Source of the DNA: Zerene cesonia
Taxonomy: Eukaryota; Arthropoda; Insecta; Lepidoptera; Pieridae
Reading direction: 5' to 3'
Length of the DNA: 64,000 nucleotides
NCBI RefSeq assembly: GCF_012273895.1
Contig: NC_052105.1
Location: 2,108,001-2,172,000 of the forward strand
In this document: positions 11,901 through 22,589 of the stretch, piece by piece
Layout of the letters: the number at the start of each line of letters is the position of its first letter
How positions within the stretch are numbered: position 1 is the first letter of the stretch
The notes under the pieces: generated by a model
What the model saw: only the letters and a program-made list of their open reading frames with translations
Told to the model about the DNA's origin: nothing
The model's database searches: none
Made by a program: the position numbers and the translations under genes

Positions 11901-12554
11901 ATCTTTGGGACACGTGAGCAAATATATATTGCCGGTTCAGGAATTTTATGATACAAATCTTGTTAGCGTAACGTGGTGTCTATGCGTATTGAACTATAGT
12001 AACATTTTATATGAAGGCTTAGTAATACTAGTCATGATTTTTGTGATATGTAAACATTAATAGTTTATTGTATAAATTTCAACTCTGGTGTTGGTTCTTC
12101 TTTATTTTGCAGTATATAAGGGCACCAAGATTATAATTCCATTACATGTTATATTATATTCTTTGTTAACTTCATGAACTAATTTATCGCTGGCTAGGTA
12201 TTGTTGATAACATTTATGTCAGTTTATTTATAAAAAGAAACAATCCGTCTCCAGCGAAATCTTCAGTGGAATTGGGAACAAATTGACAAAGACAAATTGT
12301 TCTAACTTTCGCACCCGATATAATGATAAAATTCTTCTTTGGCCCACATTTATTTCGGCTGCCCTTCAAGTGATTAGTGTTACAACAAAGGGGCCGTAAG
12401 TTAAAATATCTTTTGGGACAAAAGTGGCATCATACTGTGATTTAAAAAAATATGAAAATATGATACAATGTTTTGTCTTTTGTTCTTGTGGTGTTTTGAA
12501 TTCTACTATATATCAATCTGCATATTTATAAAGGTACGACACCAAAAATTTATC
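8986..12554. other. Intergenic, with one GC-elevated block
   Basis: Mostly AT-rich. The block at 10562-10745 (with GTAACGCGCGGATGCGAGCG) stands out and has no ORF or repeat identity. A short (GT)n run lies at 11340-11352. Confidence 0.35.
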
Positions 12555-12676
12555 ACAATGTATCCTATCTATCTATATGTTTACCAAATTTGATCAAAAT
12601 TTGTTCAGTAGTTTCAGCGTGATTGATGGACAAAAATCCAAACAAACAAACTTTCACGTTTATAATATTAGTGTGA
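12555..12676 (-). mobile_element. Helitron-like fragment, 5' half in reverse orientation
   Basis: The stretch contains the hallmark phrases 'ACCAAATTTGATCAAAAT', 'CAGTAGTTTCAGCGTGA' and a terminal TATAATATTAGTGTG. The 3' hairpin/CTRR end is missing. Confidence 0.5.
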
Positions 12677-12737
12677 TTATAAACATTAACATTGTCTTTT
12701 TAAAAAGCAACCTTTTCAGCCGCATTGTTATAGTTGG

Positions 12738-12870
12738 CTAAGGAGATAGCATTTCGCCTGTTGGTAAGCGATCATAACCGACCATGAACATTTACAGAGG
12801 CCTTAGGCCTTATGCCTCTGCAAATTGATGCCAGCTTTAGTAGATAAGAGATATGGGAAGGATTAAAAGG
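12738..12870 (+). repeat. Dispersed repeat family A, degenerate 5' part
   Basis: TTTCGCCTGTTGGTAAGCGA, the ACCATGAACATTTACAGAGG motif and a palindromic GAGGCCTTAGGCCTTATGCCTC match the start of a roughly 280-bp lepidopteran repeat seen more completely at 46297 and 57350. Confidence 0.5.
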
Positions 12871-14957
12871 AGAAATACAGGAATTGAACAGTAGCAATAT
12901 ATCTACTTTTCAGAAATACAAATGGTTCCTTATTAAGAAACATCGATCGATACACAAAATATCAATTTAAAAAAGTGCGAAACATCATATTTTATTATTC
13001 CAATGGACTTTTAAAACATCAATTATCGAAAATCAAATAACTTGTATCACTGATTGCAGACAAATTCCTTTCGACGTTTTATTTTCTGACTGAGGGTTGA
13101 ATTTGAAAAGCAATTCGAATCTTTTTCTCTCGAATCCTTTGATATTTGTACCTCGATCCATCGTTTTATCTTAATTGAAATCGTAAAGTTATGTAAAGCC
13201 ACGTGTTTTATGCTTGCGTTCAATGTGTACGAACAATTCAGGATTTTCCTTATTTCACTCGCTTTTTTCATCATTTAATTTGTATTACTTTTGTGAGTGG
13301 AAAGGGAGGTATTATAGATACATTTAATTAAGAAGGAATTTAATAAGTAGTATTGGTTATAATGTAATATAACGGTGTTGTTTAAATCATCGTCACGTGG
13401 ATTCGTATTATATATTTATACTTTAACTATAATGTGTTACTTGTGAACCGAATCTAAAATGATTAAACCTCGTATATCTAATTATTGAAATCTGTTTAAT
13501 GCATTTAAAAAGAATTAACGAATTGTAATTTTACATGCTTAAACACTTCTACGGTATTGTTCGAATGATATTGTGCTAATTGCTGGCGTCAAGCAAAATT
13601 AATCACAAACATTTGATTTCAATTTGTCGCAAACAATGGAATCTTTCGCGTCAACGCATCATTATTCGTCAAATTATTAATTCGAAAATGGGTTGAGATA
13701 AATCACGAGGCAATCCCGACGAATTTAGCCAACGAAATGGTCTGTTTTGTTTGAGAACATCGTTATTCTTGATGAAGTCTATTGTTTTGGGGAGTGCGGA
13801 GTCAAAATGGAAAGGATTATTCATTCCTCTCGGCGTCATAAGGCAGCTTTTAAAGTTTGGAATACCCATTTGATGATTCTTGATAAATTCCCGCTTTCAG
13901 CGTTATGACGCTTATGAACAATTATGAACCATTTGCTTTTCAAGATAAAATATATAAGTTTGAGATGTGTAAAGATCCTTTTGTTATCATTGAACATACT
14001 TACATGAGATCTTATACTGATAGTTAAATATGCCAGTAGCTTACTTGAATAAATTCTAATACTTGGACTTGACCATTTACTCCTTACCCACTAAACAGCT
14101 ACTACTTACTAAGTTCGGTAAGTATAGTAGAGACACGTTTCTGAATCGTGCATGCGAAATGTTTTCGCTTCAGAGCATATATACAAAATTCCAATATCAT
14201 TCCTTGTACATACCTTCGATGGAGGAATTCCACCTTCCTTCCTCCACATGTAAATTGATCAATGTTAATAATTTCCAATATCTCTTCAGCAGGAACAAAT
14301 ATGAGCTCATTTCAAAACAATATGCACAGATGTTTGTACTGCGAATTTTAATTACTATTTCCACTAAATATACAAGTATACATAACTCTAATACCATAAA
14401 ATCCTTTAGATTTGTCACCGACCGCTGCAGTAGCAGTAACCTTACAGATCTTTAAGTATCGATCTCATTTTTATCAGTCTCATCAATTCCGTTGAAAGCG
14501 TGACTGGATCATATTGACAAGGAAAACCGAACAATGCTCGAAGAATGTCGAGTTGAGGGTAGCCCTCTGGCGTTTGACATTGATTAATAGGTCCCAACTA
14601 GGATACCCGGGCTTTTTGAGAAAATACTCAAAAATATTTTGAGCACAATCTACTGTGACTACAAAGGTTAGAAGAATATAAGAATAGACCAGTTTCGAAG
14701 GCTTCTACTGAAGCTTCAAATGAATATTCATCATACCCATCTAATTTTGAACAAAGTTATTGATAAAGGATGATGTTACTGTCAATTATTATTGATTTTT
14801 ATTCTTTGTTGCTATTATTTAATTAGTAATTGTAAGACCTACTTAACAAAATCGACCTTATGCCAAAATTTGTGAATTCTTCTAAGTTATTACGAGTAGT
14901 GTCTTCTTAGTTTATTCTATTATTATATTATTTTTATTTCTGTATTTATTGTAATTC
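12871..14957. other. Intergenic, with a homeobox-site-like block
   Basis: No exon was supported. The stretch 13555-13920 is less AT-rich, with ATTAATTCG, GCGTCAA repeats and TTATGACGCTTATGAACAAT. It resembles an enhancer more than a repeat. The 130-codon frame at 14063-14455 has no ATG start and reads as chance. Confidence 0.3.
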
Positions 14958-15038
14958 TCTTAGTTACCTTAAACAGATGTACATCATCTGCCCCATACCC
15001 CACTAGGGGACACGGGACTTCACTTTTTCTTAGTTACC
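14958..15038 (+). repeat. 5'-truncated SINE tail with 11-bp target-site duplication
   Basis: The insert 14969-15027 is the 3' tail of the SINE at 35438 (CATCATCTGCCCCATACCCC, then GGGACACGGGACTTCACTTT). TCTTAGTTACC occurs directly on each side (14958-14968, 15028-15038). Confidence 0.65.
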
Positions 15039-15680
15039 AGTAGAAGCCTAAATATACAATAAAGACATGCTCACGTATATCTAACAGTAAAACGTGGTAG
15101 ATATGTCTTTCTGGCATAACTCAACAATGTGTTGAGCCTTGTGACAGGCTGCCGCTAACGGGGCTGCCCAAGACTTTGACAACAAGCACGATCCCGCTTC
15201 GTAAGCGGAGCGAGGAAGCAAGGTAGGACTTAGTGGCAGATCACTGTTTTCAGTTGCAATGGCGATCCGGCATACACGTCGGTCCTTTCCCCTAAAGCTC
15301 TGAGTATTCGAGAATAATTTCTTCGCATTAAAATGAAAGATGCTTGGTCCCACTACTTTTTCTTCCATCCAACTCACTTCAAACATACTAAACAGTGTGC
15401 TTCTTTTCCCCGAGCCCACAATTATGTCATTTAGCCTAACCCCAAGTGGCCTTAAATTTTAATTTCAACATCTGACTGGTTTAAAATTTATCAAGAATCT
15501 GAAAAGGGTGCACAAAGGAGCAACCCTTCTATTTCACCTCCTAGCCGGAGAACAAAAGGGCCGACAACAATGGCCTATAACAACGTATTGTCCACAGACA
15601 TCTCGCCATGAACCTCAGCCAACGGAAACTCGCCTGTAAATAAACTGCCCTCTTAATGGTTTAACGTTTTGTTTAATCTA
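15039..15680 (-). repeat. Unclassified GC-elevated repeat-like tract with a 112-codon minus-strand frame
   Basis: The GC level departs sharply from the flanks. On the minus strand, 15419-15081 is open for 112 codons from a GTG, with a protein-like mid-part (RRVCRIAIATENSDLPLSPT). The right part (15560-15662, CCTCAGCCAACGGAAACTCG) resembles a dispersed lepidopteran repeat I have seen without a secure name. No reverse transcriptase, integrase or transposase motif was seen, so it is treated as a decayed transposable element. Confidence 0.3.
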
Positions 15681-15747
15681 TAATTAGCGTACTCTTATTA
15701 GCTTTTGGGTGTATTTTTAATTCGGTACAAGTATTTTCGTGATTTAA

Positions 15748-15993
15748 TTGTGTTCGGAGTGCTTTGTTTTGCTTATTACTTTATGTTTAACGTCACTTCT
15801 TTATTTTAGTAGTTCTTATAAAAAAGTGGAAATTCCAGATTCGATGGAAAAAATACTAGCCCTATCTTTGAGGAGTAAATTATTATTACATGTATTTGTA
15901 CATGTGGTAGGTGTCACTATATTTTTTTATTTAGTTTTGGAAAAAGCGCTCTTACTTGTGAAAATCTGCTTAAACCTGTTGCTGCTTATGAAT
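15748..15993 (+). pseudogene. First-exon relic resembling an arylacetamide deacetylase / neutral cholesterol ester hydrolase
   Basis: Eighty-two codons are open up to a perfect donor, AAT|GTAAGTATA. A hydrophobic signal-anchor stretch (CFVLLITLCLTSLLYF, residues 5-20) is followed by SSSYKKVEIPDSMEKILALS and then a second helical hydrophobic region ending LLLLMN. This order (anchor, Tyr, short 'Pro-Asp/Asn' link, amphipathic helices) is how AADAC/NCEH1-type esterases begin. They are ER-anchored hydrolases whose HGG and GxSxG motifs come in later exons. No such downstream exon was found. The codon where the start should be is TTG, directly after an in-frame TAA; the first ATG (15844) lies beyond the anchor. 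So it is either a dead exon or a gene with an unseen upstream exon. The family assignment rests on pattern only. Confidence 0.3.
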
Positions 15994-16079
15994 GTAAGTA
16001 TAATTTATTCAATCGTCCTACTTTTATCTTTAATTATTAATAATGTTCACTATAATATAATAGCGAACATTTTTAAGTA

Positions 16080-16596
16080 AATACTTATGTCTTAATTTGC
16101 AATATACAATATTATTTTTGAACTTCTTACATTTCTAATAATTGAAAATTTATTCCTACAACGATAATTGAAAAGAAAAAATGGTTAGACATTTGCATTC
16201 AATAAAAATACTCCAGCCTAAGATTGTTCGTTAAAATTGACATTTAAAATCAGTTCTGACGGAGCATTTATCCCGAACTTAACGAAATTTAATATAGCCG
16301 AAGAAATAAATTATAGCAATAAATTTCATAGTGAAATTTATACGAAGACAATATAATGGGCTTCAAAATTACCTTAATCAATCGACGGGCTTTTTAGAAG
16401 TTGAAATAATATTAAAGATAGTAACAGTTCAAGGAAGTTTATTTGATTAATTATATGTTGGTTATGGTATTACATATTATGAATATGAAAATAGTATTGA
16501 TATGTATTATTATGTTTATAATATATTGTTATGTATATGCAAATAACAAATTCGATTGCCGATAATTTGTAATAAAACTAATTGCACTAACTAAAA
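16080..16596. other. Intergenic, nothing recognised
   Basis: AT-rich sequence downstream of the esterase-like exon. I looked here for a continuation exon (His-Gly-Gly or Gly-x-Ser-x-Gly coding) and saw none. Confidence 0.35.
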
Positions 16597-16736
16597 CTAG
16601 CTGGTAGAAATTTATCGAAATTGATATATTATAAACTATCCTATCTCTTAAGTTGGATCAAACTGGACATGGTGTGACAAATTTAATTAAAATCGGTTGA
16701 GTAGTTTAGGAGTCCATAGCGGACAAACAATGTGAT
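16597..16736 (-). mobile_element. Helitron-like fragment in reverse orientation, abutting a complete Helitron
   Basis: It starts CTAGCTGGTAGAAATTTA (inverted 3' terminus), then TAAGTTGGATCAAACTGGAC, AAATCGGTTGAGTAGTTTAG and ATAGCGGACAAACAATGTGA. It ends about six bases before the next element. Confidence 0.5.
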
Positions 16737-16742
16737 ACGTAA

Positions 16743-17100
16743 TCCCTACTAATATTATAAATGCGAAAGTAACTCTGTCTGTCTGTCTGTCTGTTACGCT
16801 TTCACGCCTAAACCACTGATTCGATTTTGATAAAATTTGGTATGAAGATAGAACTGAAGTTGGGAAAGGACATAGGATACTTTTTATCGCGAAAAAAGGG
16901 TAGAAAGGGTTGAAAGAGGGGATGAAAGTTTGTATGAAAGTTCGTTATTGTCAAACCGATTTTGATGAAACTTGGTATGAAGATGGAGCTAAACGTGGGA
17001 AAGAACAAACAATACTTTTCAAATGCGAAGAAAATAATCCTTACCATGTCGCGCGATATAAGCGAATTCTACGCGGGCGAAGCCGCGGGCGAAAAGCTAG
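16743..17100 (+). mobile_element. Full-length non-autonomous Helitron with both termini
   Basis: It begins with TC (16743-16744) in ATCCCTACTAATATTATAAA and ends with CTAG (17097-17100). It sits between A (16742) and T (17101), as Helitrons do. A 5-bp hairpin CGCGG-GCGAAG-CCGCG (17072-17087) lies nine bases before CTAG. A (TCTG)n microsatellite follows the 5' end. An internal module (about 16817-16870 and 16958-17005, both with GATTTTGAT and TTGGTATGAAGAT) is duplicated. It carries no replicase; the open frames inside are incidental. Confidence 0.75.
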
Positions 17101-17492
17101 TTTATATATATTAAGATTAATATCTTAATAGTAATTAGTTAGAACTTGAAAATTTTATTGCACAGTCCTTAAATAATGTTAATAAGTCGAAATAATGCTA
17201 ATAAGTCGGAAGAAGAATGAAACATAGTATTCACGAGATATGAAAATGTTTAGCTGAGTCCCTACATCGCGCTGGCGCCAAGCCAGTTCTACTAATATGC
17301 AAATGCTTGATATACTGTCCACAACTCAGTGGTCAAATGTCCAATGGAACCATGTTTTATTCTAGTTCTTATAGAAAACACACGATGGGTCTTGATAGGA
17401 AATGTAAATACATCGTCATGGAACTGGTTTTCAAAGATAATTGCAAATGATATTCACTTCACGTGTGCTACGCATCTAATTTGTTTTTTTAA
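17101..17492. other. Spacer between two Helitrons, nothing recognised
   Basis: AT-rich with no credible ORF. A short tandem-like ATAATGTTAATAAGTCGAAA / ATAATGCTAATAAGTCGGAA duplication lies near 17174-17212. Confidence 0.35.
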
Positions 17493-17693
17493 TCCCTACT
17501 TAATAATTCGTGGAAAGTAACTCTCTATGTATCTATCTCTTCTTCACGCCTTTTTGTAGTTCTCTACAAAACCATTTTGGATGAAATTTGGCATAGAGAT
17601 AGTTTTATTCAGGACAGTTTTATCCGGTTGATTCCCCGGTACTGTCTGTCTATTCCTTTGACCACGCGAGAGAACCTACGAGTGGAAAACTAG
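17493..17693 (+). mobile_element. Degenerate Helitron, 201 bp, both termini traceable
   Basis: TC (17493) in AATCCCTACTTAATAATTCG, then TAACTCTCTATGTATC, ATGAAATTTGGCATAGAGAT, and a decayed 3' end finishing CTAG at 17690-17693. It is flanked by A and T. The 3' hairpin has decayed to CACGCGAGAG-type sequence. Confidence 0.55.
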
Positions 17694-18159
17694 TTCGCAT
17701 ATAAAGTAATAAATTTACGGTCAGGTAGGAAATACATTGTGTGCTTTATTTTGCAGTTTATTGATTCGACGAAGAAATTAGAAACAGGGTTTTAAATTAT
17801 GTATCATTATCCTATTCACGTGGTTTGAAAATGTCAAATGTTGATAATGTCAAATGATTTACCCATATAGTCACATATTTTTCTAATAAATTTTGCATTG
17901 TATAACTTATTTATTTTCAAGCTACTTATATATATATGTATATATCCTTTTTGGTGACACCAATTTTTTTGTTATAATTATATTATTAAACAAGAAACAC
18001 GTATAAAAAGATTATTTTATTGATCATACTAATATTACAAAAGATAAATCGTAAGTAAAGCTGTAAGTCATTCACGTCTTAACAGTTGAATGAATTGGGA
18101 TGTTTATCAAACATAGCAATAAAAACTATTTTTCGAATAATACAGTCTTTTCCTGTGAT
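17694..18159. other. Intergenic, nothing recognised
   Basis: AT-rich, with a (TA)n/(TATG) run at about 17925-17945 and no gene. Confidence 0.35.
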
Positions 18160-18690
18160 GTTTCTCTTTTCTATTAAGGCGGAGGCCGCAACTATGCCTT
18201 TTTCTAGCACACAACCGCTTAACCACAAAACCTCACCGAATTGCACACACTACGGTAAAAAAACTGTGTGCCGTCAGTATAGGTAAATTCTATGAACTAC
18301 AAATTTTGTGAATTCGCAGTTTTTACCGGTCAGCTTTTTGTAACAATCCGCGGATTTCAATTCAGTCGCGGAAAAAAGTGCAAGTGAGCCCACTTGTATT
18401 CGTTTGGATCACAATATCACGAGGCTTAAAACTGCGGAGTATGTTAGCCTAGGACTAACTTCTTAGGGCCTGGAAACGGACAACTGGGCGGGACACACGG
18501 TAGAGTACAATGTGTTCCCGGAATCACTTCTAGAGCAGCTCGTCGGAACATAGTGGGGTTTTAGTCAGTAGGAATCACACATAACCCACGGCTCCTTCTT
18601 CGGGGGCCGTGGATATCTTAGGCAAGATTTCCCCACTAAAAGAAAGGACTAAAAGAAAGGACTACTTGCATTCAGCGCAACACACACGAA
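18160..18690. repeat. Unclassified transposon-like tract with a strong stem-loop and 13-bp tandem repeat
   Basis: GC-elevated tract. A stem-loop CCACGGCTCC-TTCTTC-GGGGGCCGTGG lies at 18586-18612. AAAAGAAAGGACT is tandemly repeated at about 18637-18663. The phrases GATATCTTAGGCAAGATTTC and ACCGGTCAGC recall tails of lepidopteran retroelements, but I cannot name the family. No enzyme frame was seen. Confidence 0.35.
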
Positions 18691-20999
18691 ATATTTCATT
18701 TAAAAAATAAGTTACCTATGGGACATTAGGGACGAACCGTAATAAAGATTTAAGAACAACTGTATGAATTCAATAAATATTTACCAGCGCTACAATTACG
18801 CAGAGCATATTTACTACATCGTTATTGGATAACATGGAATATCGAATGGTTAAATAAATATAAAAATCACCGTTTGCATCTGGGGGCTGCGGACACAAAG
18901 CCAAGAGTGTAAAGTGATCTCTAAATAGGATTCTTCAGTTTTTCATTGAGCTTTGAACAGTTTCTTTTATTCAATCGTTTGAATCGTTTTTTTCGATTCT
19001 TTTGTAACGGCTTTACTTATAGGGGAAATCTACCTGTATTTTTCTTTGTTTAAAGTAAATTGAAGAAAACCGTATCCAGGTTTTAAATTCCATGATAACG
19101 AAGAAAATAAAATTAATATTTATGAGTGTAATATAATGAAAAAAGGTCATAGGTATAGTGGATTATAATATTTTACATGTTACAATTAGTACAATATAAA
19201 CAATAACCATACTATTAAATACTCGTAATTTTATTAAGCGAAAACTCAGCAGTTTCACACAAGCGAAACCAAAATCTATCATCGAAAACGAACAAAAACC
19301 CGTATAAATGACAAATTTAATTTGCCGCAGTCATCTTGCTAGACGTTTGAAGTACGCGTTGCCACGTCGTGCGTCACTCAGCGTGTCACGGGATCCCGCC
19401 GCCGGCCTACGGAACGCTAAAAATACTTTGCGGGTATTTTCCTTTTATTTCACATGGTAAACTGGCGGTCAGTCCACGCTCAGGGGAAATCTAGCGACTG
19501 TTGATTCAATAGAATTTTTCGTTTCGCATCCGTTGTTTTGATATTTTAACAATAAAATTGCTGGAACAAATTATGATGTAAGAAACTGCTCTCTCGCTGT
19601 GGGGTCGTCTGAATTAATTATCGCTTTAATTATTAGTGTGGTGACCTTTCTTTTATTAACTGTAATAAAATATCATAACTTTAATGTTATACTTTTGTAT
19701 AATTGGAACGATGACGTATTCGTATGTAGCAATCATTTAAAATTTCATGTACAAAATAAAATATTTGAGGGATAAATAAACATAAAGTAACATTCGGTTT
19801 TGTCAATATTTCAACAAGGTTGCCCTTTAATATGTTACAGGTATACTACAAGTATATTAATAATATTTGCAGGTAGTTTACAGATTAATTTTTAATAATT
19901 GGCCGCAACAACCCATTTCATAACAACTCTTGTTGTGCTTAAAACACAAACAACAGTTAATACATGCTCTAGAAAGAGTTCTAAGGCATTTAACAAGAGT
20001 GTTATCTAGGCTCCGAGCTCCTTCAGCGCAAAGCGAAGCCTTTTCAAAGTACTGCAATGTTTTACAGTTCCCTTCATTCACTCAGTCATACATATTTCAG
20101 GCAGCGAATGGGCTCTGGTAATAGCTATCCTTGACCGGGCGACCCCTGTTTTATTTCATCATAAAGAGCACTGTAAAGATAAAGTACATATAAAACATTA
20201 TTGAAATTAAAATCATAAGGGACGTGCCGTAATCACTTTATCGTTATATATGGCTAATTTGGGTGTGGATATTCATCATTTGGTCTTGTTACTATTTTAA
20301 GGGGTCTTATATCAGACCTTTAAAGTGTAGGAGAAAAGTAGTTAATTTTGTATAAATATTATATTAATTGGGCGTTCAATTAGAACAACTTTTTCACAAT
20401 TACAAACCAAATCAGAGCATTTGTCACGCTGAAATGTTTAATACTTTATATAGACGCATTGTTTCTTAAGCTGCTTTGATGCAAAATATTGAAAGGAAAA
20501 AAGCAAACTCGTGTCCACACACACATAAATTGTCCAAAAATGTGCACACTTACATGTTCATATCTTAGTATATCCATACAGCTGACCAACAAAGACGTTT
20601 AGATAGGTGAATCGTACGGGAGACAAGGGGCGAGACGCGGAAGCAATGAGCCCGACATGTTGTAGCTAACATATATAACATAGCTGCTCGGGACACTTAT
20701 AGGGGCCGCGCGCATTTTGGCTTTTTCTTCGAGATCAAAGGCTACTACTGTATGCTACTCTTTATACTCTGATCATATTCATCAAGCACTAGCATTAAAG
20801 ATTCAATTCATTATCTGCATATAGCGTGGTTCAAGGGTTCGATTTATATTTAAATAAGTCACATTACTGTCTTGTACACGAGCAGTAAATCCTGCTGTAC
20901 AAATAAAACAAACAAAGCATTCCGAGGCAGACGATCACGTGGAGCGGAATGCAGCAATTAATTAATTTTCAAGCGAGTTTGCCTCGAGGCTGAATTATG
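18691..20999. other. Intergenic with two GC-elevated blocks
   Basis: Block 19325-19510 is CpG-rich (GTTGCCACGTCGTGCGTCAC, CCCGCCGCCGGCC) and could be a promoter/5'UTR or a conserved element. Block 19880-20150 has open frames on both strands (67 codons on minus, Cys-rich, reading CINCCLCFKHNKSC; 63 on plus) and looks repeat-derived. Neither shows a clear gene model. Confidence 0.3.
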
Positions 21000-21190
21000 G
21001 TGTAATATTCTAGGCGTTGAGTGGTAAAGCTGTTGCTTTTCTGGGTACATAAACACATGGGTCGTGGGACCGTTGAACATTTTAATGTAGGTCTATACTG
21101 CTCCAATAATCCTTATTTCTTTCTCTACAGAAAATGCGTCATGGTCTGGCCATTATTGGAGGCATAGTTCGAGACACAAATGAAAATATT
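21000..21190 (+). repeat. Possible degenerate tRNA-headed SINE
   Basis: TGAGTGGTAAAGCTGTTGCT followed by ATGGGTCGTGGGACCG looks like decayed A- and B-box regions. The tail (GTCATGGTCTGGCCATTATT) is unfamiliar. Weak support. Confidence 0.25.
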
Positions 21191-21849
21191 TAACAAAATT
21201 CAATCGATTTCAACGATATGTTTGAAGTATTTTAAGCCTAAATCTAATTGTCGCCATACAGTCCTTGAAAATAATTTGTAATCGACTAACACAAGTTATT
21301 ACCTGTTACCATATTCATCCCTTATCCCTTGAATAAGAAACAATGTGATCACATAATCTCCAACTCCCCACACGAAGAATTTTAAGTTCCACATAAAATA
21401 TCCTTTACATTTGAACAGAGTTAAATCTTAGCTTCGATAAGTTTAATACTACTCGAATCTCAAACATAGCTTCAATTGAAGTTTCCGAATATTCCTTCTG
21501 CTCTTTAATACTTAATATTCAACACACATCTCGTCTGACTTCGCTTTTCATTAGACACGATAGCTTACACCCGTAAGTACTTGCGTCTTTCAGTGGCATA
21601 CGTCATAAACGTAGATCTTATATCGTACTGGATGATAATTATCATGCCACGGTTAGGAGCAAACAGCTTACGCTGGCAGAAGTGTGGATAAGTTTAAAAA
21701 ATTATCCTAGTAATGTAAAGTTGAAGGCTGAAGACTGAAACAAATTTAAACGCGCTAACCTCAGTAACTACTAATAAAATAATTGTTTCACCGGTCGATT
21801 TGTACGTGATTCTTTAGTTCGTTCAGGCTATATAGCGTGGTACATATAT
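21191..21849. other. Intergenic, nothing recognised
   Basis: AT-rich, no exon or complete repeat. Confidence 0.3.
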
Positions 21850-21883
21850 ATGTATCACGGACGAAGCCGGGGCGGAACACTAG
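21850..21883 (+). mobile_element. Helitron-like 3'-end remnant
   Basis: CACGGACGAAGCCGGGGCGG followed by AACACTAG: the 3' GC-rich motif and CTAG terminus, with no recognisable 5' part. Confidence 0.45.
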
Positions 21884-22365
21884 TGGTACTCATCTGTTAT
21901 ATATTTACATAACTATACTCTTATAGATATGATTTCTATATGAGAGGAATGTATCTGTTCAAATGCAATATTTAAGAAAATTGCTAGGAAGCCAATATTC
22001 TCTGAATATTTTTTACATCATATTGCTTACAACACTGTCCACTTACAACAAAATTGTACTTCTAGCGATAACATTATTGCTAGCCGTCCAATTTTAAATC
22101 TAATACATATTAAATCTGTAAAATTTATACAGATATGTTATTTAATTCAGATGATGTCGGAGCAGACGAATATTAAATTATGAAAGCTGGTACGAACAAC
22201 ACAAAATTATATACAATGTCAGAGAATCATAATATTAAGACGCAGTGGCTTCATCTAGACTCATATAATCTATGTTCGCAATATTATCTTCAGCTTAAAG
22301 ATTTCATCCGTTATGAAGTTGATGAACTTTTCATAGCAAAAGAAAATCTATACATGTATATATAA
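21884..22365. other. Intergenic, nothing recognised
   Basis: AT-rich. The 61-codon frame at 22180-22365 has no supporting features. Confidence 0.3.
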
Positions 22366-22589
22366 GAATGTCGAGCTTGTTACACTATTACAACTCAAGA
22401 ATGGCTCCACCGATTTTGTTGAAATTTGGTACAAGACAATTTGAGATCCGAGGAAGGACATAGAATAGTTTTTATCCCATTTTTTTAACCCCGGAAATTC
22501 CACGAGAACGGGAGTTATGTCGGGAAAGCTCCGGGTCTGTCTTATTTTTTCCTTCAACTACGCGGGCGAAGCCGGGGGCGGAAAGCTAA
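22366..22589 (+). mobile_element. Helitron-like element with intact 3' end
   Basis: CCACCGATTTTGTTGAAATT, GGACATAGAATAGTTTTTAT, then CGCGGGCGAAGCCGGGGGCG and terminal CTAA (22586-22589, fits CTRR). The 5' boundary is not certain. Confidence 0.55.

Noticed and set aside
14063..14455. 130-codon plus-strand open frame
   Set aside because: No ATG start, no recognisable motif, and roughly one frame of this length is expected by chance in 64 kb of such AT content.
16808..17128. Open frames within the Helitron
   Set aside because: They fall inside a non-autonomous element; no RepHel-type motif.
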